From: JBKECA01 sp047973435
GTDB taxonomy: Bacteria > Planctomycetota > Planctomycetia > Planctomycetales > Planctomycetaceae
Direction of reading: 5' to 3'
Length of the DNA stretch: 6,686 bases
Assembly: GCA_047973435.1 (NCBI GenBank)
Contig: JBKECA010000148.1
Location: forward strand, 1-6,686
Position 1 is the first letter of the stretch. Every line of letters starts with the position of its first letter. The notes beneath the pieces were generated by a model. The model worked only from the letters and a program-made list of their open reading frames with translations. It was not told where the DNA came from and did not search any database. Of this stretch, positions 1-5,381 are shown in pieces. The position numbers and the translations under genes were made by a program.

Positions 1-451
1 ATTGGCTGCCGTCGTCGGGATGGATGCTTGGCCCGACGACCGTCTGGCCTCCGGTACTCCGGAGTTCCACGATCATATTGTTGGTAATCGGGTCTCTGTG
101 CTGCTTGGTCTTTGCCCCTTCGGCGTAATACCAGCGGTGTGAGCAGAGCTTGCCCGGTCGTCCCGTCATCGCCGACGTTGTCGGCAGAAACTGATCCGCC
201 AATTCAATGGCCTCGGGGCAGTCAAGATCGACATCGACCAGCCAATGCGATGGCTCACCGAGAGCGATCCCCACATTGGCGGGCTGGTCGAAATATTTGG
301 GGAGTTCCTCCTCTGTCAGCCGAAGCTTCCGCCAGCCCGTTTGGAGCGTCTTTTTCTTCTTGAACGGGACTGGCAATACGCACCATCCGCGGCGCACGTA
401 TTCGCGTGCGGCATCGAGTGGCGTAACAGCGTCGTGACCAGCCTGGCCCAT
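1..451 (-). CDS. Primase-polymerase (PrimPol/AEP, bifunctional primase-polymerase N-terminal domain), partial
   Basis: The open frame starts at ATG 449-451 and runs off the left edge, so only about the first 150 residues are present. They fit the bifunctional DNA primase/polymerase N-terminal domain, an archaeo-eukaryotic primase fold. An early helix with RRGWCVLPVPFKKKKT (residues 20-35) and GW at 39-40 is followed by ANVGIALG (58-65). The metal-binding pair is D73 and D75 in LVDVDLD, H105 in CSHRWYY fits the SxH-like nucleotide-binding motif, and VELRSTGGQTVVGPSIHP (128-145) puts E129 at the third acidic position. Family members make primers and extend DNA in phage and plasmid replication. 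A GGAGG at 465-469 lies 13 bases before the ATG, with a closer GGGA at 455-458. The gene follows the MazZ-like gene by 19 bases, so it is probably in the same operon. Any helicase domain would lie outside the window. Confidence 0.86.
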   Translation of the reverse strand, partial: MGQAGHDAVTPLDAAREYVRRGWCVLPVPFKKKKTLQTGWRKLRLTEEELPKYFDQPANVGIALGEPSHWLVDVDLDCPEAIELADQFLPTTSAMTGRPGKLCSHRWYYAEGAKTKQHRDPITNNMIVELRSTGGQTVVGPSIHPDDGSQ

Positions 452-470
452 CGTTCCCGAGTTTCCTCCG

Positions 471-1055
471 TTAGCGCAGTTGCGGGGGCGATGTCAGACT
501 GACTGCCTTCGTGTGTTTCTGAATCAGTTCAGCGGCCGGGCCAGCGTTTGGCCGATCGTCGATGACGTTCCCGGTCGCGATGGCATCCAGCAGCACGCCG
601 AGGCAGGCCCGTGCATGGGCCAGATGAGAGACGCCGCTCTCCGGATCGTCATCCTGGCCGTCCAGCCACTGGGCCAAGTGCCGCTTCGCGGCGGCGATGT
701 ACACGGTCGCCCGAACCTTGGAAGTCCGCCAATTAAATTCTCCATACTTGCGGGCACCGAGCCCCATCACGACGGCTTCCAGGATCTCCGCCGCTGGGGG
801 AATCAGGTGCAGCGGCGGTTTGCCAGCGCCAACGCGGTCCTTCGGATTCTCGGCTGGGCCGTCCGGATTGAAGATGCGGGGCAGGTCATGTTCGGTCATC
901 AAGTCAGTGTCCTCAGGCGGAGCGAGTGCGGCGATCATGGACCACCAGAGGCGGGAACTATCACGTTCCCAGCAGTCCTGGCAGAGTTGAAAGTCGCTGC
1001 CGACCGAGTCGGCTGGTTCGAACTCAATGCGATAGCGAGCGCAGGGAATCGGCAT
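471..1055 (-). CDS. MazZ-like dATP/dGTP diphosphohydrolase (DUF5664 family) with N-terminal CxxC extension
   Basis: The 194-aa product carries a clear DUF5664 (dATP/dGTP diphosphohydrolase N-terminal) core from about residue 69: ENPKDRVGAGKPPLHLIPP (69-87), GARKYGEFNWR (100-110), ATVYIAAAKRHLAQWLDG (116-133), SGVSHLAHARACLGVLLDA (140-158) and TGNVIDDRP (161-169). Proteins of this MazG-like group convert deoxypurine triphosphates to monophosphates plus pyrophosphate; MazZ of 2-aminoadenine phages belongs here. I chose ATG 1055 because its A overlaps the TGA of the preceding mini-gene (TGATG) and GGGGAAGG lies just upstream. A second in-frame ATG at 897-899 (residue 53, MTEHDLPRIFNPDGP) would give the core alone, but its best Shine-Dalgarno match is about 11 bases away. 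Residues 1-52 are not part of the core and contain CQDCWE. The family call is strong; the exact substrate is inference. Confidence 0.85.
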   Translation of the reverse strand: MPIPCARYRIEFEPADSVGSDFQLCQDCWERDSSRLWWSMIAALAPPEDTDLMTEHDLPRIFNPDGPAENPKDRVGAGKPPLHLIPPAAEILEAVVMGLGARKYGEFNWRTSKVRATVYIAAAKRHLAQWLDGQDDDPESGVSHLAHARACLGVLLDAIATGNVIDDRPNAGPAAELIQKHTKAVSLTSPPQLR

Positions 1056-1165
1056 CAGCCTTCCCCGGCGTTGCAGCGGCAACAGAGATGACAGCGATGG
1101 CAATCGGCGCAGCCGGTGCGTTCCTTGCTGCACTCGGTACAGTGGACGGTAGTCTGTTCGTTCAA
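1055..1165 (-). CDS. Cysteine-rich 36-aa mini-protein, putative zinc-binding
   Basis: This short frame lies between the DUF4406-like gene and the MazZ-like gene. It starts at TTG 1163-1165, after an AAGGG about 7 bases upstream that abuts the preceding stop codon (TGAAGGGAACCGCC then TTG). It ends in a TGA that overlaps the next ATG as TGATG, a typical translational-coupling arrangement. The product has 8 Cys and 3 His in 36 residues: CTEC at 9-12, CADC at 19-22, and CHLCCRC at 25-31. That is enough to bind two zinc ions, in the style of a tiny zinc ribbon or treble clef. I do not recognise a family. The ribosome-binding site, the coupling and the regular CxxC spacing support a real gene, but its small size leaves doubt. 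Confidence 0.6.
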   Translation of the reverse strand: MNEQTTVHCTECSKERTGCADCHRCHLCCRCNAGEG

Positions 1166-1176
1166 GGCGGTTCCCT

Positions 1177-1590
1177 TCAGTTCGAGAAGAAGTGCGTCAG
1201 AGCGGCAACACAGTCGGTTGGATCAGCGGAGCGGGGCCGGATGACGGGGATCGCCAGTTCGTCAGCGAACGTGCATTCCTGTGTTGCGCCGTGGGAATAA
1301 CCGGGAACGCGGAGCAGCACATCGCAGCGGGCAAGCAGATGTCGGTCGTAGGCCAGCCAGGTGTCGTACGGCTTTGGCGAAACGAGATGCCACACCAGCG
1401 TCAGATGCGGGATCAGCGGCGTGAACCCGGCGTTCAGCAGTGCGTCGGCAATCCGGATGACTGCGTGGGTGTTCTGAACCGGGTCGGGCTGCGTGTAGGC
1501 AGCCGCGATATAAATCAGCGGGACATGGTCAGTTGCCGTCTTCCGGGTTGCGATTGCTTTCGGTTGTGGCCGGGTCAGCGTTTGTGGCAT
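1177..1590 (-). CDS. DUF4406 / nucleoside 2-deoxyribosyltransferase-like protein
   Basis: The 137-aa product has the Rossmann-like pattern of the DUF4406 and nucleoside 2-deoxyribosyltransferase group. IYIAAAYT (26-33) forms the first strand and loop, RIADALLNAGFTPLIPHLTL (46-65) the next helix and strand, W78 and D82 sit in DTWLAYDRHLLARCDVLLRVPG (76-97), and SHGATQE (99-105) carries the glutamate that matches the family catalytic position. Characterised relatives move or release bases from deoxynucleosides or nucleotides; the reaction here is inference. The start is ATG 1588-1590 with AGGGA 7 bases upstream. There is no later ATG, GTG or TTG before the domain, so the gene overlaps the upstream 129-aa gene by 62 bases and its first 20 residues are basic, low-complexity linker. 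Its position beside the MazZ-like gene suggests nucleotide-pool work. Confidence 0.72.
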   Translation of the reverse strand: MPQTLTRPQPKAIATRKTATDHVPLIYIAAAYTQPDPVQNTHAVIRIADALLNAGFTPLIPHLTLVWHLVSPKPYDTWLAYDRHLLARCDVLLRVPGYSHGATQECTFADELAIPVIRPRSADPTDCVAALTHFFSN

Positions 1591-1918
1591 TGGCAAGTCC
1601 CTGAAAAAAGCGGTGGATCGTGGGGCCGTAATACGCATCACGGGCCAGCAGATAGCGTGCTCTCATCACCTTGAGCGATTCCCGACTGACCGGGTTGTGA
1701 ACGAGCGGATGCCTAACCTCGAATTTGTCAGGCAGGACATCGTCAGGCACGAATCCCCAGGGGCGGACGGCGATGGCGTCATCAACACCACCGCCAGAGA
1801 ATGGAATGACCGGGGAGAATTCGATGGAGAGGTCGACCATCTCCAGCAATTCCGGAGTGATTCCTTCCTTCGCCAGCTCGTCGTCCACAAAGCGTTTCAG
1901 GACGTTCAGAATGCTCAA
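1529..1918 (-). CDS. Hypothetical 129-aa protein
   Basis: I do not recognise this protein. The likely start is TTG 1916-1918, with GGAG 8 bases upstream, which gives an N-terminus reading SILNVLKRFVDDELAKEG. The frame stays open upstream to 2122, but that stretch only mirrors the metallophosphoesterase gene and is rejected. The protein has a helical start, then a strand-rich section with VDLSIEFSPVIPFSGGGVDD and WGFVPDDVLP, then a helix near SLKVMRARYLLARD with YYGPTIHRFF. The tail (GLANATNADPATTESNRN) is low-complexity where it overlaps the start of the DUF4406-like gene by 62 bases. It follows the metallophosphoesterase stop by 29 bases, so it is cotranscribed. Codon use with G/C third positions supports coding. 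Function is unknown. Confidence 0.7.
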   Translation of the reverse strand: MSILNVLKRFVDDELAKEGITPELLEMVDLSIEFSPVIPFSGGGVDDAIAVRPWGFVPDDVLPDKFEVRHPLVHNPVSRESLKVMRARYLLARDAYYGPTIHRFFQGLANATNADPATTESNRNPEDGN

Positions 1919-1947
1919 ACGGTTGGCTCCGCAATGAAACAAGAGGA

Positions 1948-2628
1948 TCAGCGGCTGTGCAGCAGCCACGGTTCGAAGTAGGCCTGCTTGCCATTCAGAA
2001 CGATGCCGCAGCCGAGAATCGGTTTGTGAGCGAACTTGCGCCCGTACTCGAACTGCATTCGGCTGGCATCGATGCCACAGCCGACAGAAAGACCAAACAC
2101 GCGGAACTCTGGGTTGGCCCACCAGCGGACGCCGGCCTGGTTGTGAAAGTGGCCAATGACCGTGGAGCGGAAGTTGTCCTTCGCCTGGCGGAATGCCGCG
2201 TCCTGCCCCCCGCGCCCACTGTCACCGTGCGAATAGATGACTCCATCGATTCGCAACTTCGTGAACCGGGGATGAACGGTCCAACCGACTTCCCACATGT
2301 CGGTGTAGTCGCGGAGCAGTTCCGGCGGCAGACCAGCGGTGACTGCTTGGCGTTCGGTCAGAGCATCGTGATTCCCTATCAGCCAGTCGGCCTTCGGAAA
2401 GGCCTTTGTCAGCGATGCCACCTGTCGTTTCGCACGCGCGTATTCGAGCGTGGCGTTCCGCAGACTGGGACTTTTCTCGTGGTATGAGATCGATGCCCAG
2501 TCCACGAGGTCACCGATGTGGACCACGCGGTTGATCGTGTATCGGTCAGCTATTCGCTGCAGGAAGTCCACGTATCCCGTGCGCATGCCGGGACAATGGG
2601 TGTCGCCAATAATCAGGACTCGAGCCAA
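1948..2628 (-). CDS. Calcineurin-like metallophosphoesterase
   Basis: The 226-aa product has all the metal-site motifs of the calcineurin-like phosphoesterase superfamily in order: GDTH (D9, H11), GDLVD (D40, D43), GNHD (N86, H87), SHGD (H134) and GHFH (H160, H162). Members use two metal ions to hydrolyse phosphomonoesters or phosphodiesters, including nucleic acid ends and cyclic nucleotides. The length fits a single-domain enzyme with no signal peptide or membrane segment, so it is cytoplasmic. The start is TTG 2626-2628: AAAGG lies 7 bases upstream, overlapping the end of the preceding zinc-knuckle gene, whose stop is only 3 bases away, so translation is probably coupled. Phage relatives include protein phosphatases, RNA 2',3'-cyclic phosphodiesterases and DNA-processing nucleases; the sequence alone does not separate these. 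Its place in a replication cassette favours a nucleic-acid substrate, by inference. Confidence 0.9.
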   Translation of the reverse strand: MARVLIIGDTHCPGMRTGYVDFLQRIADRYTINRVVHIGDLVDWASISYHEKSPSLRNATLEYARAKRQVASLTKAFPKADWLIGNHDALTERQAVTAGLPPELLRDYTDMWEVGWTVHPRFTKLRIDGVIYSHGDSGRGGQDAAFRQAKDNFRSTVIGHFHNQAGVRWWANPEFRVFGLSVGCGIDASRMQFEYGRKFAHKPILGCGIVLNGKQAYFEPWLLHSR

Positions 2629-2631
2629 TCG

Positions 2632-2931
2632 TCAGCCTTTGGGTCTGGGCGTGATGCAGGCCACCACCTTGGGATCAGGATGGCCGTCGCGACGGAGGCG
2701 CTGCACGATCGCCAGCGCCTCGGGGCGGTTGCGGTACCAGAACGCCTCGTCGATCCCATGCAGCAGTCGGACGGCTTCGGAAAGCGCGGCTTTCTCTTCA
2801 TCCGTGGTCGCGAGGTTGTACCGGATATGTGAGTCGTCACGCGGTCCGCATTCGTGGAGGTCGCCACCGAAGCGAAGGTACGATCCACATTGCGGACATT
2901 CGTGGACGTTCATCGTCCAGAAATCGGGCAT
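2632..2931 (-). CDS. Small zinc-knuckle protein, 99 aa, unknown function
   Basis: The product begins MPDFWTMNVHECPQCG and has a probable zinc site: C12 and C15 (CPQC), with H26 and C28 (HEC) as the second pair. From residue 40 to 85 it is predicted helical and charged (TTDEEKAALSEAVRLLHGID, then RPEALAIVQRLRRDG), ending in a short basic tail (ITPRPKG). I recognise no named family. The start is ATG 2929-2931. No normal Shine-Dalgarno is free: the only purine-rich stretch (GGTGA) sits at the foot of an 11-bp inverted repeat that ends 5 bases before the ATG. The stop lies 3 bases before the metallophosphoesterase start. The knuckle could bind nucleic acid or a partner, but this is a guess. Confidence 0.75.
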   Translation of the reverse strand: MPDFWTMNVHECPQCGSYLRFGGDLHECGPRDDSHIRYNLATTDEEKAALSEAVRLLHGIDEAFWYRNRPEALAIVQRLRRDGHPDPKVVACITPRPKG

Positions 2932-2936
2932 CAGTC

Positions 2937-2975
2937 ACCGGGCAGCAGGTTAGTGAAACAGTGTTGCTGCCCGGT
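2937..2975 (-). promoter_or_regulatory. Perfect 11-bp hairpin next to the start of the zinc-knuckle gene
   Basis: The arms are 2937-2947 (ACCGGGCAGCA on the plus strand) and 2965-2975 (TGCTGCCCGGT), a perfect inverted repeat with a 17-base loop. In the mRNA sense the stem ends 5 bases before ATG 2931, and it fills most of the 50-base gap after the 84-aa gene. No T-run follows, so it is not a classic intrinsic terminator. It could hide the ribosome-binding region, protect or guide processing of the mRNA, or be a protein-binding site. Confidence 0.55.
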
Positions 2976-2981
2976 CGTGCA

Positions 2982-3236
2982 TCAGAGGATGCGTCCGAGC
3001 AGGCTCGCCTTCATGGCGTCGATCGCCTGGCAGGCGATCAGGTGTTCTTCGATCAGAGCGTGGTCGTGCGGGCTGCCCATTTCGGCATCCGCGATCTCCA
3101 GGGCTTCCGCCAGGGCGATCAATCCCTCAACCGCCTTGTAGTACGCCTCGCGAATCTCCTGAGCCCGGTGGGCGTCCATCGTGCGGAAGATGTCTCGAAG
3201 GTTGCGTTCTCGTTCTTTTCTGGTCTGGTCAGTCAT
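2982..3236 (-). CDS. Hypothetical 84-aa helical protein
   Basis: I do not recognise this protein. The start is ATG 3234-3236, with GGGAG 6 bases upstream. The open frame continues upstream to 3362, but those residues have no gene-like character and overlap the preceding gene. The product starts MTDQTRKERERNLRDIF and is predicted almost wholly helical: a charged segment to about residue 35 (RAQEIREAYYKAVEGLI), an acidic middle (LAEALEIADAEMG) and a second helix (HALIEEHLIACQAIDAMKAS). No signal peptide, zinc pair or catalytic motif is visible. It sits between two other small unknown genes in the same direction and is probably cotranscribed. Such small helical proteins in phage replication blocks often act by protein-protein contact, but nothing here shows that directly. 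Confidence 0.72.
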   Translation of the reverse strand: MTDQTRKERERNLRDIFRTMDAHRAQEIREAYYKAVEGLIALAEALEIADAEMGSPHDHALIEEHLIACQAIDAMKASLLGRIL

Positions 3237-3239
3237 CTC

Positions 3240-3284
3240 TGGCTCCCGTGTTGGTGGTTGGTCTTCACGTGACACATGGAGCCA
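3240..3284 (-). promoter_or_regulatory. Weak inverted repeat covering the ribosome-binding site of the 84-aa gene
   Basis: TGGCTCC at 3240-3246 pairs with GGAGCCA at 3278-3284, a 7-bp stem with a 31-base loop. In the mRNA the downstream arm contains the GGAG Shine-Dalgarno of the gene starting at 3236, so pairing would lower its translation. The loop includes the palindrome CACGTG at 3266-3271. A 7-bp stem over this distance can arise by chance. The rest of the 64-base gap shows nothing else. Confidence 0.25.
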
Positions 3285-3300
3285 TGATTTCGGAGACTCA

Positions 3301-3675
3301 TCAAGCGCTGTTGGCGGATGTTTGCGACGATTCTGGCACTGGGCGCGAAGAATCCACGTCAATCAGTAATCTGCAGAGAGCAGCGGCCAGAATGAGAACG
3401 AGGTCCACCACAACATCTTCGTCCGTGACGTCGTACTGATCGTCGTAGCGACGAAGATCGCAGACCAGCATCTCCCACAATCGGTCGAAGCTAATTCGAA
3501 TCTCGCCGTACGCCTCCATGCGCGATCGATACGGAGCCGACGCCTGAATCTTCTCGCCAACCCGATCAAGGACATCCTCGGTGATCAAAGCCTTCCGCTC
3601 TGCTTCGGTATATGGGGCAAAGATCGCGTGCAGCAGTTTCTGCTCAGCAGTCAACTCAACTTCGTCTTCAGGCAT
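3301..3675 (-). CDS. Hypothetical 124-aa acidic protein
   Basis: I do not recognise this protein. ATG 3673-3675 follows the helicase stop by 17 bases, with AAGGG about 6 bases upstream, so the start is well supported. The N-terminal half is charged and helical (ELTAEQKLLHAIFAPYTEAE at 7-26, then ALITEDVLDRVGEKI), and the middle has YGEIRISFDRLWEML. Residues 84-107 hold a strongly hydrophobic helix after an acidic run (DEDVVVDLVLILAAALCRLL). That helix might pack in a helical core; a true membrane span is less likely because it is flanked by acidic residues on both sides. The C-terminus is a Ser-rich tail (ESSQTSANSA). No catalytic motif is visible. Its position directly after the helicase suggests a replication accessory role, by context only. 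Confidence 0.74.
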   Translation of the reverse strand: MPEDEVELTAEQKLLHAIFAPYTEAERKALITEDVLDRVGEKIQASAPYRSRMEAYGEIRISFDRLWEMLVCDLRRYDDQYDVTDEDVVVDLVLILAAALCRLLIDVDSSRPVPESSQTSANSA

Positions 3676-3692
3676 AGGGTTCCCTTGTTGAA

Positions 3693-5381
3693 TCAGAACG
3701 GAACATCATCCAGGTCGACCTCAGCCCAGATCGGACTCGGCTCCGGTTTCGGGCCGAGTTTGCAGCTGTGGATGCGGTCGAACTTCTCGCCGGCGACGGA
3801 ACGGACTGTCACGGATTCCGTATGGGCTAGCGCGCCGTTGTTCGCCAGGTCGCACGCCTGTTGAGCCGTGTCCGGGCAGGGATCAGGCGACCGGGCTTTC
3901 CACCACTGCTCGGCCTTCCGTCGAGCCCACCCGCTGTGCTCAAAGCAGATCCATTCACTCACCCAGTAATCGAGACCGAGCCGGTAATCGACTCGCAACG
4001 TCTTGGGCGCATCGTCATCGGCGTCTTTCTTCGTGTGGACACTGAACGTGATGTCCCGGACTTCGAATTCGGCATCGCTCACCTGGCCGGAGAGGACGCC
4101 GGCGCTCGTGGCCTGCGATTCGTGCTTCTTACGTTCCGGCGGCGGGAACTCGTGTCCGCATTGCGGGCAGATGGAATACGCCGGTGCAATCAGTGCTCGA
4201 CAGTTTGGACATTCCTTCGCCGGCGCGGGGCCATCAACATTGGCGGGTTTCTCAACCACCTGCAACTGGTCAACTGGACCGTGCCGGAGCACATTCCCGC
4301 CGTAGTCGAGAACCAGACAGTTGGCCTTGCCGAAGTGCAACCGGAATCCGCGACCGACCATCTGGTAGTACAGTCCCGGCGACAGCGTCGGTCTCAACAG
4401 CACGACGCAATCAACATTAGGCGCATCGAACCCGGTCGTCAGGACATTGACGTTGCACAGGTATTTCAGTGGAGGCTGTTGGAACAGGCCTTTCGACTCG
4501 CCTCGGAACCGCCGCAGCGTTTCATCCCGCTCGCCATCAGGAGTTTCACCGCAGACGAACCCGCATTCGATACTGTGTCGTTCGTGCAGAACCTGACAGA
4601 CGTGCCGGCCATGCTGCACGCCGCTGGCGAAGATCAACACGGACTTCCGGTCTTTCGTGACCTCGACGATCTCCGCACACGCGGCGTCGACGAGAGCAGC
4701 ATCATCCATCGCTGCTTCTACCTCGCTGGCGACGAACTCCCCAGCACGAACATGCAACTGGCTCGTGTCCGCCTTGGCGATCCCGGCTTTGGAGATCAGC
4801 GGTGACAGAAACCCATCAGCAATCAGCTGCCGGACGCCGACCTCAAAGCAAACTGCGTTGAGAAAGTGATCGTCCCGACAGATCGGTCCAGCATCGAGCC
4901 GAAACGGTGTCGCGGTGAACCCGACAACGCGGACGTGCGGATTGAGCACCTTCGCATCGGCCAGGAACTGGCGATACATCCCTTCGCCATCGGCGGGAAT
5001 AAGATGGCACTCATCCACGAGGATCAGGTCGAACGCATCCAGATCGCAGGCCCGTTTGTAGACCGACTGAATCCCCGCGACGATGATGGCGTGCTCGGTA
5101 TCCCGCCGTTTCAGGCCGGCGGAGTACACTCCGACTTTCAGTTCCGGGCAGACCAGCTTCAGCTTGTCGACCGATTGCTGCAGCAGTTCTTTGACATGGG
5201 CCAGGATCAGTACGCGGCCGTTCCAGGTCTGGACAGCGTCGCGGCAGATCGTCGCCATGACCGGTGTCTTGCCGCCACCCGTCGGGATCACGACGACAGG
5301 GTTGTCATCGTGATCCCGCAGGTGCTGGTACACCGCATCAACGGACTGCTGCTGATTAGGACGAAGCGTCAGCACGATCAA
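3693..5381 (-). CDS. SF2 DEAD/DEAH-box helicase with zinc ribbon and SSB-like C-terminal tip
   Basis: The 562-aa product is an ATP-driven DNA translocase of the RecQ/UvrB/type III restriction-like SF2 class found in phage replication modules. Visible motifs are RPNQQQSV (7-14, Q-motif region), PTGGGKT (33-39, Walker A), VDECH (122-126, motif II), TATP (156-159, motif III), VNVLTTGFDAPNVD (311-324, motif V) and QMVGRGFR (340-347, motif VI). A zinc ribbon follows (CPNC 391-394, CPQCGHEF 405-412). The C-terminal domain has YRLGLDYWVSEWICFEHSG (466-484) and AEQWW (490-494), a block I have seen in phage helicases of this type. The last residues are DLDDVPF (556-562), very close to the SSB C-terminal tip. 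The start could be TTG 5379-5381, overlapping the previous stop by 4 bases, or GTG 5373-5375; GAGGT lies 4 or 9 bases before them, respectively. Either start keeps all motifs. Confidence 0.93.
   Translation of the reverse strand: MIVLTLRPNQQQSVDAVYQHLRDHDDNPVVVIPTGGGKTPVMATICRDAVQTWNGRVLILAHVKELLQQSVDKLKLVCPELKVGVYSAGLKRRDTEHAIIVAGIQSVYKRACDLDAFDLILVDECHLIPADGEGMYRQFLADAKVLNPHVRVVGFTATPFRLDAGPICRDDHFLNAVCFEVGVRQLIADGFLSPLISKAGIAKADTSQLHVRAGEFVASEVEAAMDDAALVDAACAEIVEVTKDRKSVLIFASGVQHGRHVCQVLHERHSIECGFVCGETPDGERDETLRRFRGESKGLFQQPPLKYLCNVNVLTTGFDAPNVDCVVLLRPTLSPGLYYQMVGRGFRLHFGKANCLVLDYGGNVLRHGPVDQLQVVEKPANVDGPAPAKECPNCRALIAPAYSICPQCGHEFPPPERKKHESQATSAGVLSGQVSDAEFEVRDITFSVHTKKDADDDAPKTLRVDYRLGLDYWVSEWICFEHSGWARRKAEQWWKARSPDPCPDTAQQACDLANNGALAHTESVTVRSVAGEKFDRIHSCKLGPKPEPSPIWAEVDLDDVPF

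Noticed and set aside
480..1091. Plus-strand open frame (203 codons) opposite the MazZ-like gene
   Set aside because: Its translation has no domain character, and the minus strand encodes a clear DUF5664 protein plus the Cys-rich mini-gene over the same bases.
1919..2122. Upstream extension of the 129-aa gene
   Set aside because: The added residues are an out-of-frame reading of the metallophosphoesterase gene, and a Shine-Dalgarno supports the TTG at 1918.
2937..2975. Intrinsic terminator
   Set aside because: The stem is strong, but no T-run follows on the transcribed strand and a coding start follows within 5 bases.
3237..3362. Upstream extension of the 84-aa gene
   Set aside because: The extension overlaps the 124-aa gene and has no gene-like composition; ATG 3236 has a good GGGAG site.
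3861..4805. Long plus-strand open frame (314 codons) opposite the helicase gene
   Set aside because: It is the antisense shadow of a helicase with all SF2 motifs intact; the translation has no recognisable domain and arises from GC-rich third positions.
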